Position numbers and translations under genes: made by a program
Part shown: positions 11,399-23,295 of the stretch, piece after piece
Layout of the letters: each line of letters starts with the position of its first letter
Position numbering within the stretch: position 1 is the stretch's first letter
DNA from: Brachypterus glaber
Taxonomy: Eukaryota > Arthropoda > Insecta > Coleoptera > Kateretidae
Direction: 5' to 3'
Assembly: GCA_958510825.1 (NCBI GenBank)
Contig: OY294052.1
Location: forward strand, 2,377,816-2,441,815
Length of the DNA stretch: 64,000 bases
The notes under the pieces: model-generated
Seen by the model: the letters and a program-made list of their open reading frames with translations, nothing else
Told to the model about the DNA's origin: nothing
Database searches by the model: none

Positions 11399-11861
11399 AG
11401 TTTGATTTTTTACGATACAGTTATTTCGCGTATTTAACTTTACCAGTTGTACCAACGTACTACAACTACAACGTCCAAACTGTATCGTGAAAAGTCAAAC
11501 TATAGCTTTCAAATTTCCAAAATCATGAAAAAACATTCATTAAAAAAATCAATCGTACCAAATTTGAACAAAAAATCGAAAAACGAGAGGTAAACCACTA
11601 CCGCAAGTCCGTGTACAAAATTTTAAAAATCTCTGTAATTTTCGACAAGATTTCAAAGATTTTTCAAAAATTTTACCGAAAAGCTCAAAAATCGTATATT
11701 TTTATGTTGAAAGTCCGTGTAAAATATTTTATACTGGTTAACAGGAAAAAATACTTTTAATTAACAAATTTGAAAAAAAATCCATTCAAAAACAAAAAAG
11801 TTATAGGGGCAACACTTAAAAAATAATTTAAAATGTCCCAATACAATACAAATTAAGTTTA

Positions 11862-12125
11862 CACAGAAAAAAAAGGATTCTTCGAATTAATGACACGTCT
11901 CTTTCTTTATGTTCAAAGCCATATTCTCTTGTATCAGGGCTAGCATTTTTTCGAATCAAAGTCAGTATTGTTGAATTAAGAGCACGCGTTTTTAAATAAA
12001 GATCCGCGCTCTTCATTCAAGGACATTGACTTTGGTTCTAATAAATGCTAGCCTTGAAACAAGAGAACATGCTTTGGACATATCGAAAGACACGTGTCAT
12101 TGGTTCAATAAGATTTTTTCTTTAT
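11862..12125. mobile_element. Foldback MITE family C, older copy
   Basis: Starts TA|CACAGAAAAAAAAGGATTC and folds back on itself over about 110 bp. The left arm has 'gacacgtctcttt...caaagccatattctcttg...aaagtca'; the right arm carries the complements. It is homologous to 20577-20842 and 59234-59392. The right end is degenerate (ttttttctttatg), so this copy is older than the 20.6-kb one. No reading frame; the short ORF on 11828-12016 is a shadow of the arms. Confidence 0.75.
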
Positions 12126-13184
12126 GCAAGCGTTGAAACGTAGAAATAGCAAAGAGTTATTTCGCATTTTAAAAGCCTTTCGCATAATATCAGCACAAAT
12201 GCATTACATACACACAAAACCAAGCGTCAAATAACAATTTATTCACGATCTAAATCTGGGAAAATTTATGACCCTCCCCCTCGTTCCTTTCACCCGGACA
12301 GAAAACTAATAGACAAACTTATTTGAAAATTTTGTATTCACTTAGCATATTAAATAAATGGTACGTTATTTATATGTCTAGTTTTAAAATAAGAAAGGGG
12401 AAATGCTACGTGGTAAATTTGATTTTCCAACGTAGCGGCACCGAAAGAAAAATTGTGTCATTCTCCTATTACCATATTCCTACACACCAAAAATGGTTTA
12501 AATTGTACCGTTCAATTTAAGTAAATCTGTGTCAAACGTGTCTTCAGTTTAAGAATTTTTTATTCGATTGATTCTAAAAGCGACACTTCTTGTTCATGTT
12601 TTGCGGGCGAAAAGTTGGACTTTGCGGCCCTAGGGCCAAAAAGTTTTTTGGCCCGCTAACTAAAACTTGTTATTTTTAGGCTTTTTTTAATAGATGCTTT
12701 ACCTTTACTGTAATATTTATAAAGAAATATGACCTTTGTCCGCTTTGGCCAGATACAAGTATTATCATCATTTCATATAAATAAAAATGTCTTCTATAAC
12801 ATAACCTCAAAAAATATGGTTAACCTTAATCCGGATTCGTCCACTAAAATAAATCACCTAAACAATTGCAAAATTAATTTCAATATTTATAATATTTAAA
12901 TATAATTATAGAACGGTTTCAGAAGTATTAATATTTTTATAACAAACACATTTTAATACAGATTAATCAAAACTCTAAGCTGATTTGAAAATGAAACCGC
13001 AGACTAAAGAAACGATTCAATTGTTTTTTTAGCCTTTTAACTGGATAGCGATTTGTCATGGATAACTAGATACGTAATAATACAATAAAAATAAATATTT
13101 TTTGCAATTTAGAATTAAATATAAATTAATCATTTATTATAATTAGTAACAATCGAATAAAAAATATTGTATAAAACACAGGCG
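12126..13184. other. AT-rich DNA with one small GC hairpin
   Basis: No gene seen. A local stem near 12600-12660 pairs 'gcgggc...gcggccctagggcc' with 'ggcccgc'. The rest is AT-rich single-copy-looking sequence. Confidence 0.4.
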
Positions 13185-13470
13185 AAAAGTTAAATTTTGA
13201 TTTCGTAGGTTTATCACTCTCGGGCCAGATGCCCTCGGCTTCTAAAAACCTACTCAATCAAAAAATTTATTTAACTTTTGGCACTATGGGCCCATGCTCA
13301 CTCATTACCATCAAAAAAACAAAACAGGAGCAAACATCGACCTAAACCAAAGTTAGGTTATGTTACGTTGAACAGGCATTTTAGGGTTTTAAAGCTTTAA
13401 GGGTATATTTTTTGTCAGAATTGTATTATTCCCGTTTGGTTTGGACTACGCTCGGGTATAAAAACTGTCT
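13185..13470. repeat. Dispersed repeat family B, diverged copy
   Basis: Shares 'cgacctaaaccaaag', 'ttaggttatgtta', 'ttttagggttttaaagctt' and 'ttgtcagaattgtat' with copies at 48935-49270 and 58000-58230, with rearranged module order. No coding frame. Confidence 0.5.
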
Positions 13471-16400
13471 TCTCTACCTTGGTATATAATTACTATTATG
13501 GTTTATTGCAATGCGTAAAAAATACCCAATAAAAGCAGAATTTACAGTCCATTACAACTAATGGTACTTATTCTGGAGCACCACTATAATAGAGCCCTGC
13601 GTTTCGAATTGCACTTGACTTGCAGTCATTTATCTCGACACCAACCACACATTTTTGTCGTTCAAGTTGGTATGCTTGTTTGTTTTCTGCGGGAAACCAT
13701 TATTTTCGTCGCGATAAGACCAAAATAAAATGGAAAAGACGTGCTGCTCGAATAACCACATTATAAACAAACATTAGCGACCGCATAAGAGTCACTTACG
13801 CCGTTCTGACGGCGATAACTAAGACGATAATATTTTGTTTCCACACTAAGTAATTTGTTCCAATATAACAAATCGTATTTTTATACAGGAAAGCAAGAGA
13901 GAGCCGTAGCGAAGGTAATAATGTATAGAACACAAAACCTAATATCACTTTTAAATATCCGTACTGTGCCACTACACTTAATACAGGCAACTAAAACAGA
14001 TTATTTTTTTACCTGCTTATATGCCAACTTTAAGCTCTATAAACATATAAATGTGTAATATCCAAGGGCTTTTCCCAGTCATGTTTTTAAACTTTCAGCA
14101 GTTTATTTTCAGGTAATAATACTTTAATCCGTTTATTTAAAAGTTGGTTTTGCTATTTTGGTCCCACTGTGTAACAGGTCTCATGGTCTCTAGTACAGTG
14201 CTTAGATCCAAGACTTTCCTCACTTTCTTGGTCAAAAGAAAACGCAAAGTCCCATGGATAGGTCCATGGGTTTTTATAGTCATTAAAAAGGTCCATGCGC
14301 AAATTTAAATGCATGTATATGTGTTAAACCTAAGTTATTTATCCAGAAAGAAATAACGCCCGCTACATAAAACTGGATACCGTAAAACGAGCTCTAGATT
14401 TACTGCCAGTTTAATTAAATATATTTTTATCGCGTGTACAGCCCGCCCCTGTGGGGGCCGCACAAGGGTGGACCATTTAAAACAGTGACTCGTCCAGAAT
14501 ATAGCCATAATGTAGGCCATTAATTTATGTTAACGTCTTTGTAAATCACCGGTTTAGTTGTGTTTAACAACTGCACTTTTTAAACTACCCACTGAACGGG
14601 ATCATGTTTTAAACTTTTCGTATATACGACCATGTAGCCAATATATTAAATCTAGTGTAATCGATTTCCACTGAAACACTAATACAACCAAGTTATAGTT
14701 GGTGTCACATTTATAGTAGAATGCTTACGTTTAAAACAGATTAATGTTGGACAGGGGCGTAATTAAATTTTATTATATTAAATACGTATTTATCTTATAT
14801 AGCTCGATGCACAGAACACAAATAAAACAAATTAAAGCCGGTCCAGTAAATATTTATTAAACAGTTTGACACGTGCCAGATAAAAATAATCGCTGTTAAA
14901 AAAAAGTCTCTTATAACTCTGACAGAGACTGTATCTGAACGGTATAATTTTTAAACCGTACCTAAATAAGACACTTTTAACATTTTATGTTAATTTCGGT
15001 ATATTCCTAAAATATATTTAATTACGCCAACAAAAAATTAAATATTAAAAAGCTTTATGAATGCTAAGTACAGGTAAACCACTCTAGAAAGAACCATGTC
15101 TTGTTCTTTTTTCTGTGTGCATTTTCCTTTTCTACTTATTAATTTTCTACCCCCATTTCTGTCATGTCGTACCTGCCATCACTGAAGAAAATTCAGCTTG
15201 CATTATTTGCAAGATTCTTAATAATTTTAATTATTAATTATTACCAAATTATTACCTGTAAACAACGTAAAGCGTTTTAATATCAATTTATAAAGAAGGA
15301 GAAGCTATCAAGCTAATTTATTGCTCCTGGAGCTATAACCATATAACATGTAAAGCATTATTAATTAATAATTAGTAATGATCTACGAGCAATGGTAATT
15401 AATAAATATAATTTTCATTGTATAGTCTGGTTTGTCTCTGGCATACTTTTTCTATTTTGATTAAATTAGTTTTTAATGCCATTTTCATGTCAGTTTAAAA
15501 TGGCTTAAATGTTTCATATTGACAAATTGCTTGAGTTGATTCAATTGAAATGAAAGAATCTAGAAGTGTTAATGAACTATTTTTTGTCAATTTTTCTGTC
15601 TAATATGCGACTTTTATTTGGCTCAATAACACAGGACCACAAAAAGTTATTTTTTTATAATCCAAACTATATTTTTGAGGTATTTTGGGGCGCTGAAAAT
15701 TAAATTAAGACAGTGTACTTTTATTTTTTTAACTTTTATTTATTTTCCAGTTTGAAAATTCATTCATGGTTCTGAACGTCTGAATTTCTTATAGTGAAGT
15801 GGTTTATTATAAAATAATTAAAAAAGGCTTATAATCGACTTCACGTTAATTTTATTATTGAAAACAATTAGTGTGACCGCGGTTTCGCTATAATAGATAT
15901 AGCATCTACGGACTTAAATACATATAATGGGACATCTTTAACATTCTGGTCATAAATAACACTAAGGACATTACACAATTAATAATGACTAATCTTTGGC
16001 TTTAATTCTCTGTTTGAAAACAACGAAAATCCATCGTCGAAACGTCACAGCAAAATTAGATAACAATTTTAGTCAGATCCAAAGCCCTGTTCCCCAAAAA
16101 TCAAAAAGTTAAATTATACAAATCGGGCAAAAACTTTCAATTTAATAGTATTAGGTATAAACTTACTTAAGTAATTAATTATGCAGTGCTTGAATAATGA
16201 CTGTAATGGCCTGTAACAGATAATTTGGTAGAAAAATATTTTATTAAGGCCCTATATGTATACGACATTTATTGGATTGAGGGGATTTAGTCCCTAACAA
16301 GGACCACTCTAAAGTAATTATACAAAAGGTTAATCAGCGATAATCACACAAGTAAAACAAATTTGTCAAGGGATTATTTAACTGGTAGGTGCACCACTGC

Positions 16401-17197
16401 GACCTAGTAGGCCTCTCCTCGTAAAACTAATCCCACTTGGAGGAACAGTTATAATTTAAAATAAGTTATGAATGTCTGTGCCAACTTTGATAATGAGTTG
16501 TTTTATGAACGTGTGTGTGTAGTTGCTACCCTGCTGCTAACGAACCATCGAAAAACAGAGTATGCAAGGAAAACGAGTTTTTAGCATGAGAGTTTTATTT
16601 GCAACAGATAAAAAGGTTTTGGAGTTTTCACACCAAATCCCGTCCCTGGAGTACTTCCAAAGGAAGAAGTCAACAATGGCAACGGTAAGCCCCCTATTCC
16701 AACAAAATTCTCAAAAGTACTTTCGTTCAGAAACTGGATATCGAACTCAGTTGAAATATCACATTACAGTTCCTGGTTCTTCCAACCGGATCAGTACCTT
16801 AAGAATTTTTATATTTTTAAGGGATAAGTATTGTTTTTTATTTGTAGAACATAGATACTGTATGATAAGTACCAACCAAAAAAATTGTAGAATTAACCAC
16901 TGTCATGTATGTATGTTAAGTCAGTATTAAAATTTATTTGACAATGCTTTTAAAACGGTATATTCTCAAACAAATCAACTATATTTAATTATTCCGACAA
17001 AGACTCAAAAACTAATAAATTCACCAGATAATTACTATTTATGACATCTGAAACGATAATTTTAACAATAAATAATAATTGTTCATGCGATTAAAACTAT
17101 GATTCACATTTCTACTTACTAATAAAATAGGATACGAATATCTATGTATCTGTATCTATTGAAGCAATATTATTTAAAACAAAATTAACACAATATG
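13471..17197. other. Long AT-rich stretch without a recognised gene
   Basis: No RNA gene or protein frame that I can support. Items of note are a GC-richer patch at 14430-14490 (cccgcccctgtgggggccgc), a short inverted motif near 14253-14272 (ccatggataggtccatgg), and an 84-bp dispersed repeat listed separately. There is also a possible 5'-UTR/first-exon-like segment ending ...caacaATGGCAACG|GTAAGC at about 16674-16690. The 122-aa frame at 16562-16930 runs across that candidate donor and becomes low-complexity, so it is not called. Confidence 0.4.
14775..14858 (+). repeat. 84-bp dispersed repeat, copy 1
   Basis: Nearly identical (two mismatches seen) to 29314-29397. It contains 'atattaaatacgtattta', 'tgcacagaacacaaataaaa' and 'aaagccggtccagtaaat'. 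Identity stops sharply at both sides, so the block has been mobile. Class unknown. Confidence 0.7.
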
Positions 17198-17199
17198 TA

Positions 17200-17624
17200 C
17201 ACGAAAAAAAAAAATTATAGCTAGGAGCGCTATAACACACATACCAAGCAAATTATAATCGCTTATTATATAAATACAAGGCTTTCTCTTACAATTATGG
17301 TAGTCAGTGTAAAAATTTATATGAAATACTTTAATTGTTTAGTGAATAATAAAATATAACAAATAGTATGGCATTTATAGCTTAAATAGATTTAATTATT
17401 GTCCGTGCTAATAATTTTTATAATATAATAAAATTTCTGTAAATTTATAATAGTGCCTGTAATAAATATAATCGTGTCTGTAATATATATAATCGTTTCC
17501 AATTTATTTTTAACATTATTAGTTATTGTGTCCCTTATAATCTATAGCTTAAATCACTATAATTTGCCACTGTTACCAAATATCTTATAATGTATAGCGC
17601 AGAGCCCACTAATTTCTTTCCGTG
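17200..17624. mobile_element. Mariner-like MITE family D, copy 1
   Basis: 425-bp element, almost identical to 21702-22124. It starts CACGAAAAAAAAAAATTATAG and ends AATTTCTTTCCGTG, giving imperfect inverted ends of about 16 bp with TA on each side (17198-17199, 17625-17626). The interior is AT-rich without a frame. Its CAC-G-A-run end resembles families C and E in this window. Confidence 0.8.
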
Positions 17625-17626
17625 TA

Positions 17627-19703
17627 TTATACGCATCATAACGCTACGAAAAAACTAACCAGAAGTCCTGATGACTCTGTTTTTTGGTGGCGTGGCCACC
17701 CTACGAGGCGGATACGTGTGAGGCACTAATGTGCACATGAATTACACGACTTTCGAGTTCTTCGCCGCTGCAAGTGACACTCACAAATACTTGGAGCGGT
17801 GTTTGGCACAGTTGGCAACAATGGCCATGTTCGATTTTTGCAGGAAGTGTCGCGTTAACATGTTATTAAAAAATCAATGCTAAAATTTCAGTAATGCAAG
17901 ATTTAAGGGGCAGGAATTATGTATCTCGGGACGTTAATGAGAGATAGACGTGAAATTATATATTAAAAGTTTTAACGGATTTTAATTTATATGTTAAATT
18001 CAGAAATAATCATATTTTGCATTGAGAGGGCTATTAGCAGCTAAAACTATTACCTGTTATAGTACGCTGATAAAAAAGCCGCGCATTTTACTGTCAGTAT
18101 ATTAAAATAATTTATTTAAGTTTTATCGTGTACTTCCGGTTGGAAGGCCCAAAATGTAGAGCGTAACTTCCAAACTACATTGGAGGTCATCCATGATTAG
18201 TTTTTTTAAACCCTTGATACGTAACGTATGACGTTATTTAAGACTTGTAAAACCAAGATTTTTAAATATCAAAGGCCCTCCAGGTCAACTTAGCTTTAAA
18301 CTGAGTACCTGGGCTTAACATCTTGGGGTAATAATAAGCTTATAGCGCAATGATGGCCAAATTACCTTCGAGTAGATCGGCCAAGTAATAGCAGCTGTAC
18401 CTGTTATGGAAGATGCTGCAAAAATGTTTAAAGGAGAGGCCATTATTATAATTCTTCTAAATTACTGAAATTAATTATTTTTATTTTTATACGCCCCATA
18501 AATTTCCTCCATTCATAATCTTAAACAATTTGAAATTTAATTTTAGTGCAGGAGTTAATAAATTGTTAAATTAACCCTATATTGCACGTGCGCACCTTGT
18601 TTCCATTTGGGGACACTAGGCATTAAGACTCCTAAATTCTTTAGGGAAACAATGATCTTCAAGTTGGTGCATACGAGTATATTGATAAATGGCAGTATCT
18701 AATATTGCCGGTAAATATTTAAAGAGCTGTTGGTTTTTATCCAAAAACGTGCTTTTGAGTCCTATAAAATTCTAAAAATTGTTTGGTTAATTACCACATA
18801 AAACTTTTAAGCAACTAGATATTATTATTTTTTAGTTTGTATACACATGTGTTTTTTCCTTGCAAAATAAAATTATGTGCAATATAGGGTTAAGAATAAT
18901 TTTCAGTGGCAAGACGTGTAAGCCGCTCGCCTACGCCTCGGAGAATAAATCCCCTATGGAAACCGTATGTACCAAGAAGTACTATTTAAACAAAACCCAA
19001 TTAAAGGCAGCCACCGCATTGCGCATTTGGCGGTTTCTGCTATCAAAGCTAAACGTATTTTCAGTAATTAAAGCATTAGTAGCTTTGTTAAGCCTTAAAG
19101 GTGTTATTCCCCCTCGACATGGATTGCAGAAATCTCTTTTATAACCTCAAAATTCGACTATTATTCTACCCAGATAGAGAACGGATAGGATATCTTTATC
19201 AACGACAGAGGCTTATTTGAAAGAGACTACAAATTCGAAAATGTATTGGGGGCCTTTCAATTTTAAAGGATAATAATTTTATGCTCGAGTAATTTTGTTC
19301 TATATGGCATATTCTATGCTATCTGGAGGAAAATGTCGATTTTCACGTTTAAAGTTTATCAAATATCGACGATACTGCAGCACATACTACAATATACAGG
19401 ATGTTTGAAGATAAAGTAAACATCCTTGAAAAAACAATACTGAAATCTGGGGTACAGGAGTACAATTGGATAGTAAAGTGTATTTTAACATCAAAACGTT
19501 GATGAGGAATGATTCCAGCGACATCTGTCAATCTAAACTGACAGTAGTTATTTGACAGCTTTCGATAGAGTGCTGTTTTCATTGAATGCATCTATTGTTG
19601 TAATGGACTGAATAAATTATTGTGAATAATATATAATTTAATTTATTTACCCGATAAGTGGCCGAAATTTACTTTAGTTCTATATGATTTTAAGTTGTTA
19701 AAT
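17627..19703. other. No recognised gene; a GC-richer island at its start
   Basis: The part at 17640-17860 is notably GC-richer (ggtggcgtggccaccctac...gaggcggatacgtgtg) and does not match other parts of the window, so a host exon or regulatory element there is possible but unproven. Further right, open frames at 18860-19144 (+, 94 aa) and 19349-19591 (-, 80 aa) match nothing I know and lack coding-like composition. The second lies next to a 'tacaggatgtttgaagataaa' repeat-like phrase. Confidence 0.4.
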
Positions 19704-19780
19704 AGTATATTACGCACCGAGTACGTGACCCTAGTGTTTAGTGCACTAGAGTGCGCTGCCTAGTAAAAAAAGCAGCGTAG
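19704..19780 (+). repeat. Fragment of the foldback family found at 33.5 kb
   Basis: 'agtatattacgcaccgagta', then 'cgtgaccctagtgtttagtg', matches one arm of the palindromic complex at 33520-34165. Here it is cut off directly by the decamer array, so the minisatellite arose inside or beside this element. Confidence 0.65.
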
Positions 19781-20160
19781 TTAGAAATAGTTATGAATAA
19801 TTATGAATAGTTTTAAATAGTTATGAAAAGTTATGAATAGTTTTGAGTAGTTATGAATAGTTTTGAGTAGTTATGAATAGTTTTGAGTAGTTATGTATAG
19901 TTTTGAGTAGTTATGAATAGTTTTGAGTAGTTATGAATAGTTTTGAGTAGTTATGAATAGTTTTGAGTAGTTATGAATAGTTTTGAGTAGTTATGAATAG
20001 TTTTGAGTAGTTATGAATAGTTTTGAGTAGTTATGAATAGTTTTGAGTAGTTATGAATAGTTTTGAGTAGTTATGAATAGTTTCGAGTAGTTATGAATAG
20101 TTATGAATAGTTATGAATAGTTATGAATAGTTATGAATAGTTATGAATAATTTTGAATAG
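19781..20160 (+). repeat. Minisatellite of 38 decamers with 20-bp higher-order units
   Basis: Exactly 380 bp, 38 decamers with no insertion or deletion. The base monomer is TTATGAATAG (A). Inside, it alternates with TTTTGAGTAG (B): thirteen B monomers at 20-bp spacing from 19841 to 20090, the last being TTTCGAGTAG. The edges consist only of A-like monomers, six degenerate ones on the left and six on the right, then a final TTTTGAATAG. This is the pattern expected when a dimer in the middle of an array is amplified by unequal exchange. Confidence 0.95.
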
Positions 20161-20504
20161 TCGACAGTATCTTGCGCCAGAATTGTCAAAATCTGGATGC
20201 AGTTACTTGATCAAGAATCTTGAGCCAGACTTGCTCAAGACTTGACAAAAATTGTTACTATTTTTGTTAATATTGCCAGAAATTTCAATCTTAATGGTAC
20301 ATGTGAATAGACCAGAATGTCAGCAACTCGGGAAAAATAATATTTTTTCGAAAAAAGTACATCTTGTTTTATTATAATAAAAGCATAGTAGGGCACATAA
20401 ATGTTTACTGGGCTAGAAAGGGCCTTGTTCGTGAGTTACAGTTAAGCTATATTTAAAGTCAGGCTATTTTTTACTTAGAACAATAATTTAAAATTTATAA
20501 ATAT

Positions 20505-21235
20505 ACACGGTGTATTTTTAATAGGGTTAAGGGGTGATTCTTCATTAGAAAATATGGAAAAGTTCCTATAAACATACATAGAAAAAACGGATTCCTTGAA
20601 CCAAGGACACGTGTCTTTGGATATGTTCAAAGCCATATTCTCTTGTTTCAAGGCTGGCATTTTCTTGAACCAAAGTCAATGTCCTTGAATAAAGAGCGCG
20701 GATTTTTATTCCAAAACCCATGCTCTTCATTCAAGGACATTGACTCTGGTTCAAGAAAATGCCAGCCTTAAAACAAGAGAATATGGCTTTGAAAATATAC
20801 AAAGACACGTGTCCTTGGTTAAAGGAATCCGTTTTTTCTATGTATAACTAAAATTGGATTGTAAGGGAGCTTCGACCTTTCATATCTGGCTAAAAAAATC
20901 GGATTTTATTCAATAATTAAGGAACCCTTTGCTATGTAGCAACGAGGTTTTGCACGTGATCTAATATTAATAAGGCCTGTCTTTATCAGTTATTTTCATG
21001 TCGTTATTTTAACCGGGGGCGTACAAAACGGTGGGGCCTTATTAGTTTTTTACCTCAAACTTTTTTCTGTGTAACTTTTTTGTGGATTTATTATTAGAAA
21101 AGTATTACTCAGGTAAAAATTTATAAAAAAGGTACTCTTGTTGTAATACCGTAAGATTAACCGTTTTCGAGCAAAATTCATTTAAAAGTAAAATTTCACG
21201 TTTCGAGGAAGAAAAATTAACTAAAATTTTACTTT
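20505..21235 (+). repeat. Dispersed repeat family A copy interrupted by a MITE
   Basis: Left part 'aaggggtgattcttcatta' and right parts 'ttgtaagggagct', 'ttaaccgggggcgtacaaaa', 'ggtactcttgtt' and 'aaccgttttcgagcaaaatt' are collinear with 8687-9330. The two halves are separated by the family C foldback at 20577-20842. Confidence 0.8.
20577..20842. mobile_element. Foldback MITE family C, intact copy nested in family A
   Basis: 266-bp element with near-complete self-complementarity. The left end CATAGAAAAAACGGATTCC and its complement at the right end start two arms of about 110 bp, separated by a short centre near 20698-20728. TA flanks both sides (20575-20576, 20843-20844). The uninterrupted family A copy at about 8725 reads '...cctataaacatatat...', i.e. 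the empty site with one TA. The TA duplication and fresh ends point to a Tc1/mariner-type transposase acting in trans. No coding frame. Confidence 0.9.
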
Positions 21236-21701
21236 AAGTCGCGACTGGCGTCCTAAACGTAGAACGATTGATCCCGAGTTCATCCGATACGGACATCATG
21301 GTCCTTTTCACCACTAAGTACACATATTTGCACCTAAGTAATAACTTTTTACCTTGAAGTCATTGTTATAAAATATGTACCAATATTGTCAAACGAAATA
21401 TGAATATTCTTTTGTAGAATACACCTGTTACAAAGTTTTATACGTTTCATACAAAGCAATGGCTTGCTTTATGTTTCTGTATTAATACTAAAGTTTTACA
21501 AGCTTGAATTTTTATGCATTACAATAATATAATACATATTATGTATATAACAAAAGCGTATTATATTTTGTATTATATTTTTTGATTAAATTTACACACC
21601 TAAAGAATAGCTGCGTTCAACTTCGTCAGCAAAACTCAGAAAAAGTCAGCAGACTGACATTTATTTGACAGCGATTGCTGACAACAATGCTCATCACTAT
21701 G

Positions 21702-22124
21702 CACGGAAAAAAAAATATAGCTAGGAGCGCTATACCACACATACCAAGCAAATTATAATCGCTTATTATATAAATACAAGGCTTTCTCTTACAATTATGG
21801 CAGTCAGTGTAAAAATTTATATGAAATACTTTAATTGTTTAGTGAATAATAAAATATAACAAATAGTATGGCATTTATAGCTTAAATAGATTTAATTATT
21901 GTCCGTGCTAATAAATTTTATAATATAATAAAATTTCTGTAAATTTATAATAGTGCCTGTAATAAATATAATCGTGTCTGTAATATATATAATCGTTTCC
22001 AATTTATTTTTAACATTATTAGTTATTGTATCCCTTATAATCTATAGCTTAAATCACTATAATTTGCCACTGTTACCAAATATCTTATAATGTATAGCGC
22101 AGAGCCCACTAATTTCTTTCCGTG
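21702..22124. mobile_element. Mariner-like MITE family D, copy 2
   Basis: 423 bp, nearly identical to 17200-17624. Starts CACGGAAAAAAAAATATAG and ends AATTTCTTTCCGTG, with a slightly better inverted repeat than copy 1. It is flanked by TG rather than TA (21700-21701, 22125-22126), so either the target was mutated or the duplication is not strictly TA. Confidence 0.8.
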
Positions 22125-22135
22125 TGAGTCTGGAT

Positions 22136-22710
22136 CATACGGCCGAAAGTTGTACGGCCGAAGAAATGCTTTTATCCCCTCTACTGTATTCTCCAGAGGT
22201 TCTCAATATTTGATTAAAACAATGAATTTCTTATGCATATTATTGTTAAACCAGGCGATAATTTTTTATTTAATTAGCTAAATCTAAATTATTTAGCCCA
22301 AATATAATCCTATTTGATTCTTAAAATGTATCGTACCACTTGATAGATAACGTAAACAAACGCCCCCCATTAAAAAAAACACCTAACCAACACCAAACCA
22401 ACGTTAACTTAAAGCAACGCTTCCCATTAAAAAAAAAACAGCAAACCCGCAAACTACCAAACCAAACCATCGTTAACGTAAACCAACGCACCCATTAAAA
22501 AAAAACATTAACCAGAAATTCGTGAGTATTTTAACAATGTTTAGTTGTAAAAATTTCAACAATTATTTTATTATATTTATTAATTTGTAGAGAATAGTAA
22601 TAAGCAACCAGTTTATATCTAAATGTATAAATACTTGCCTACACTTTGAGAGACACTGAAATCAGTGCTGCCACTACTACAAACCTGGCTTTCGGCCGTA
22701 TGAGTTTCGG
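22136..22710. mobile_element. Inverted-repeat element with doubled TACGGCCGAAA ends
   Basis: The left end has ATACGGCCGAAAG, then TTGTACGGCCGAAG. The right end has CTTTCGGCCGTATG, then AGTTTCGGCCGTAAT, so each end bears two copies of the 10-mer in opposite overall orientation. The interior carries two to three imperfect copies of a 'accaaaccaacgttaac...gcccattaaaaaaaa' unit (22360-22510). It abuts family D copy 2 directly. No transposase; class unknown. Confidence 0.6.
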
Positions 22711-22739
22711 CCGTAATACCCATCTCGATCACTATCCGA

Positions 22740-23290
22740 TGATTACTTTTGATTGACATTTTACGCTGGCGCGAATTTTGAACTGGGGTATATTTCTAAC
22801 CTCAAAATTTCAAAAATATTAGTTGGATTCGGTGTTTAGTGCATCAAACAAAAAATAGTTATTCCATATTCAACTATTGATTGTTTTAACAGTTTAGTAC
22901 AGACTCATTTTTTTTTCTGTGTAGAAGACTTTTCTTCTAAGTTTGTAACTAATTTGATAATATTGTTAGGATAAGATCTAACATCCATAATATGTTATGT
23001 TAGATGAAATTTAATTTCTTTTTATACTAATATTTATGCTGAAACATGAAGTATACTTAAGAAATCCTGTTAGAAGCGGGAGAATATAATTGGTATATAA
23101 GATATTTTATGCGGGATTAGTGTATTCATATCAGGGGCGGCTCATTTTTCTTGATTTGGAGAATGCTGAGGAAACATGAAAACTAAATTTATCTTCTTTT
23201 TTATAATACAGATGGTATTATTCTCTAAATGTGTTTGACACTCTGGATTTTACACTGTTTTAAAGATAAAAAAACCGTTTGTAGTAGAAG
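22740..23290. other. AT-rich DNA
   Basis: No gene or repeat boundary that I can support. A 'ttttttttctgtgtagaaga' motif near 22910 may be a MITE end fragment. Confidence 0.35.
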
Positions 23291-23295
23291 AAAGT

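Noticed and set aside
16562..16930. 122-aa plus-strand ORF
   Set aside because: It reads through a likely GTAAGC donor into low-complexity sequence. At most the first part may be a transcribed leader.
18860..19144. 94-aa plus-strand ORF
   Set aside because: No recognisable domain, splice context or homolog. Composition does not differ from background frames.
19781..20160. CRISPR-like regular array
   Set aside because: Continuous decamers with no unique spacers in a eukaryotic context. It is a minisatellite.
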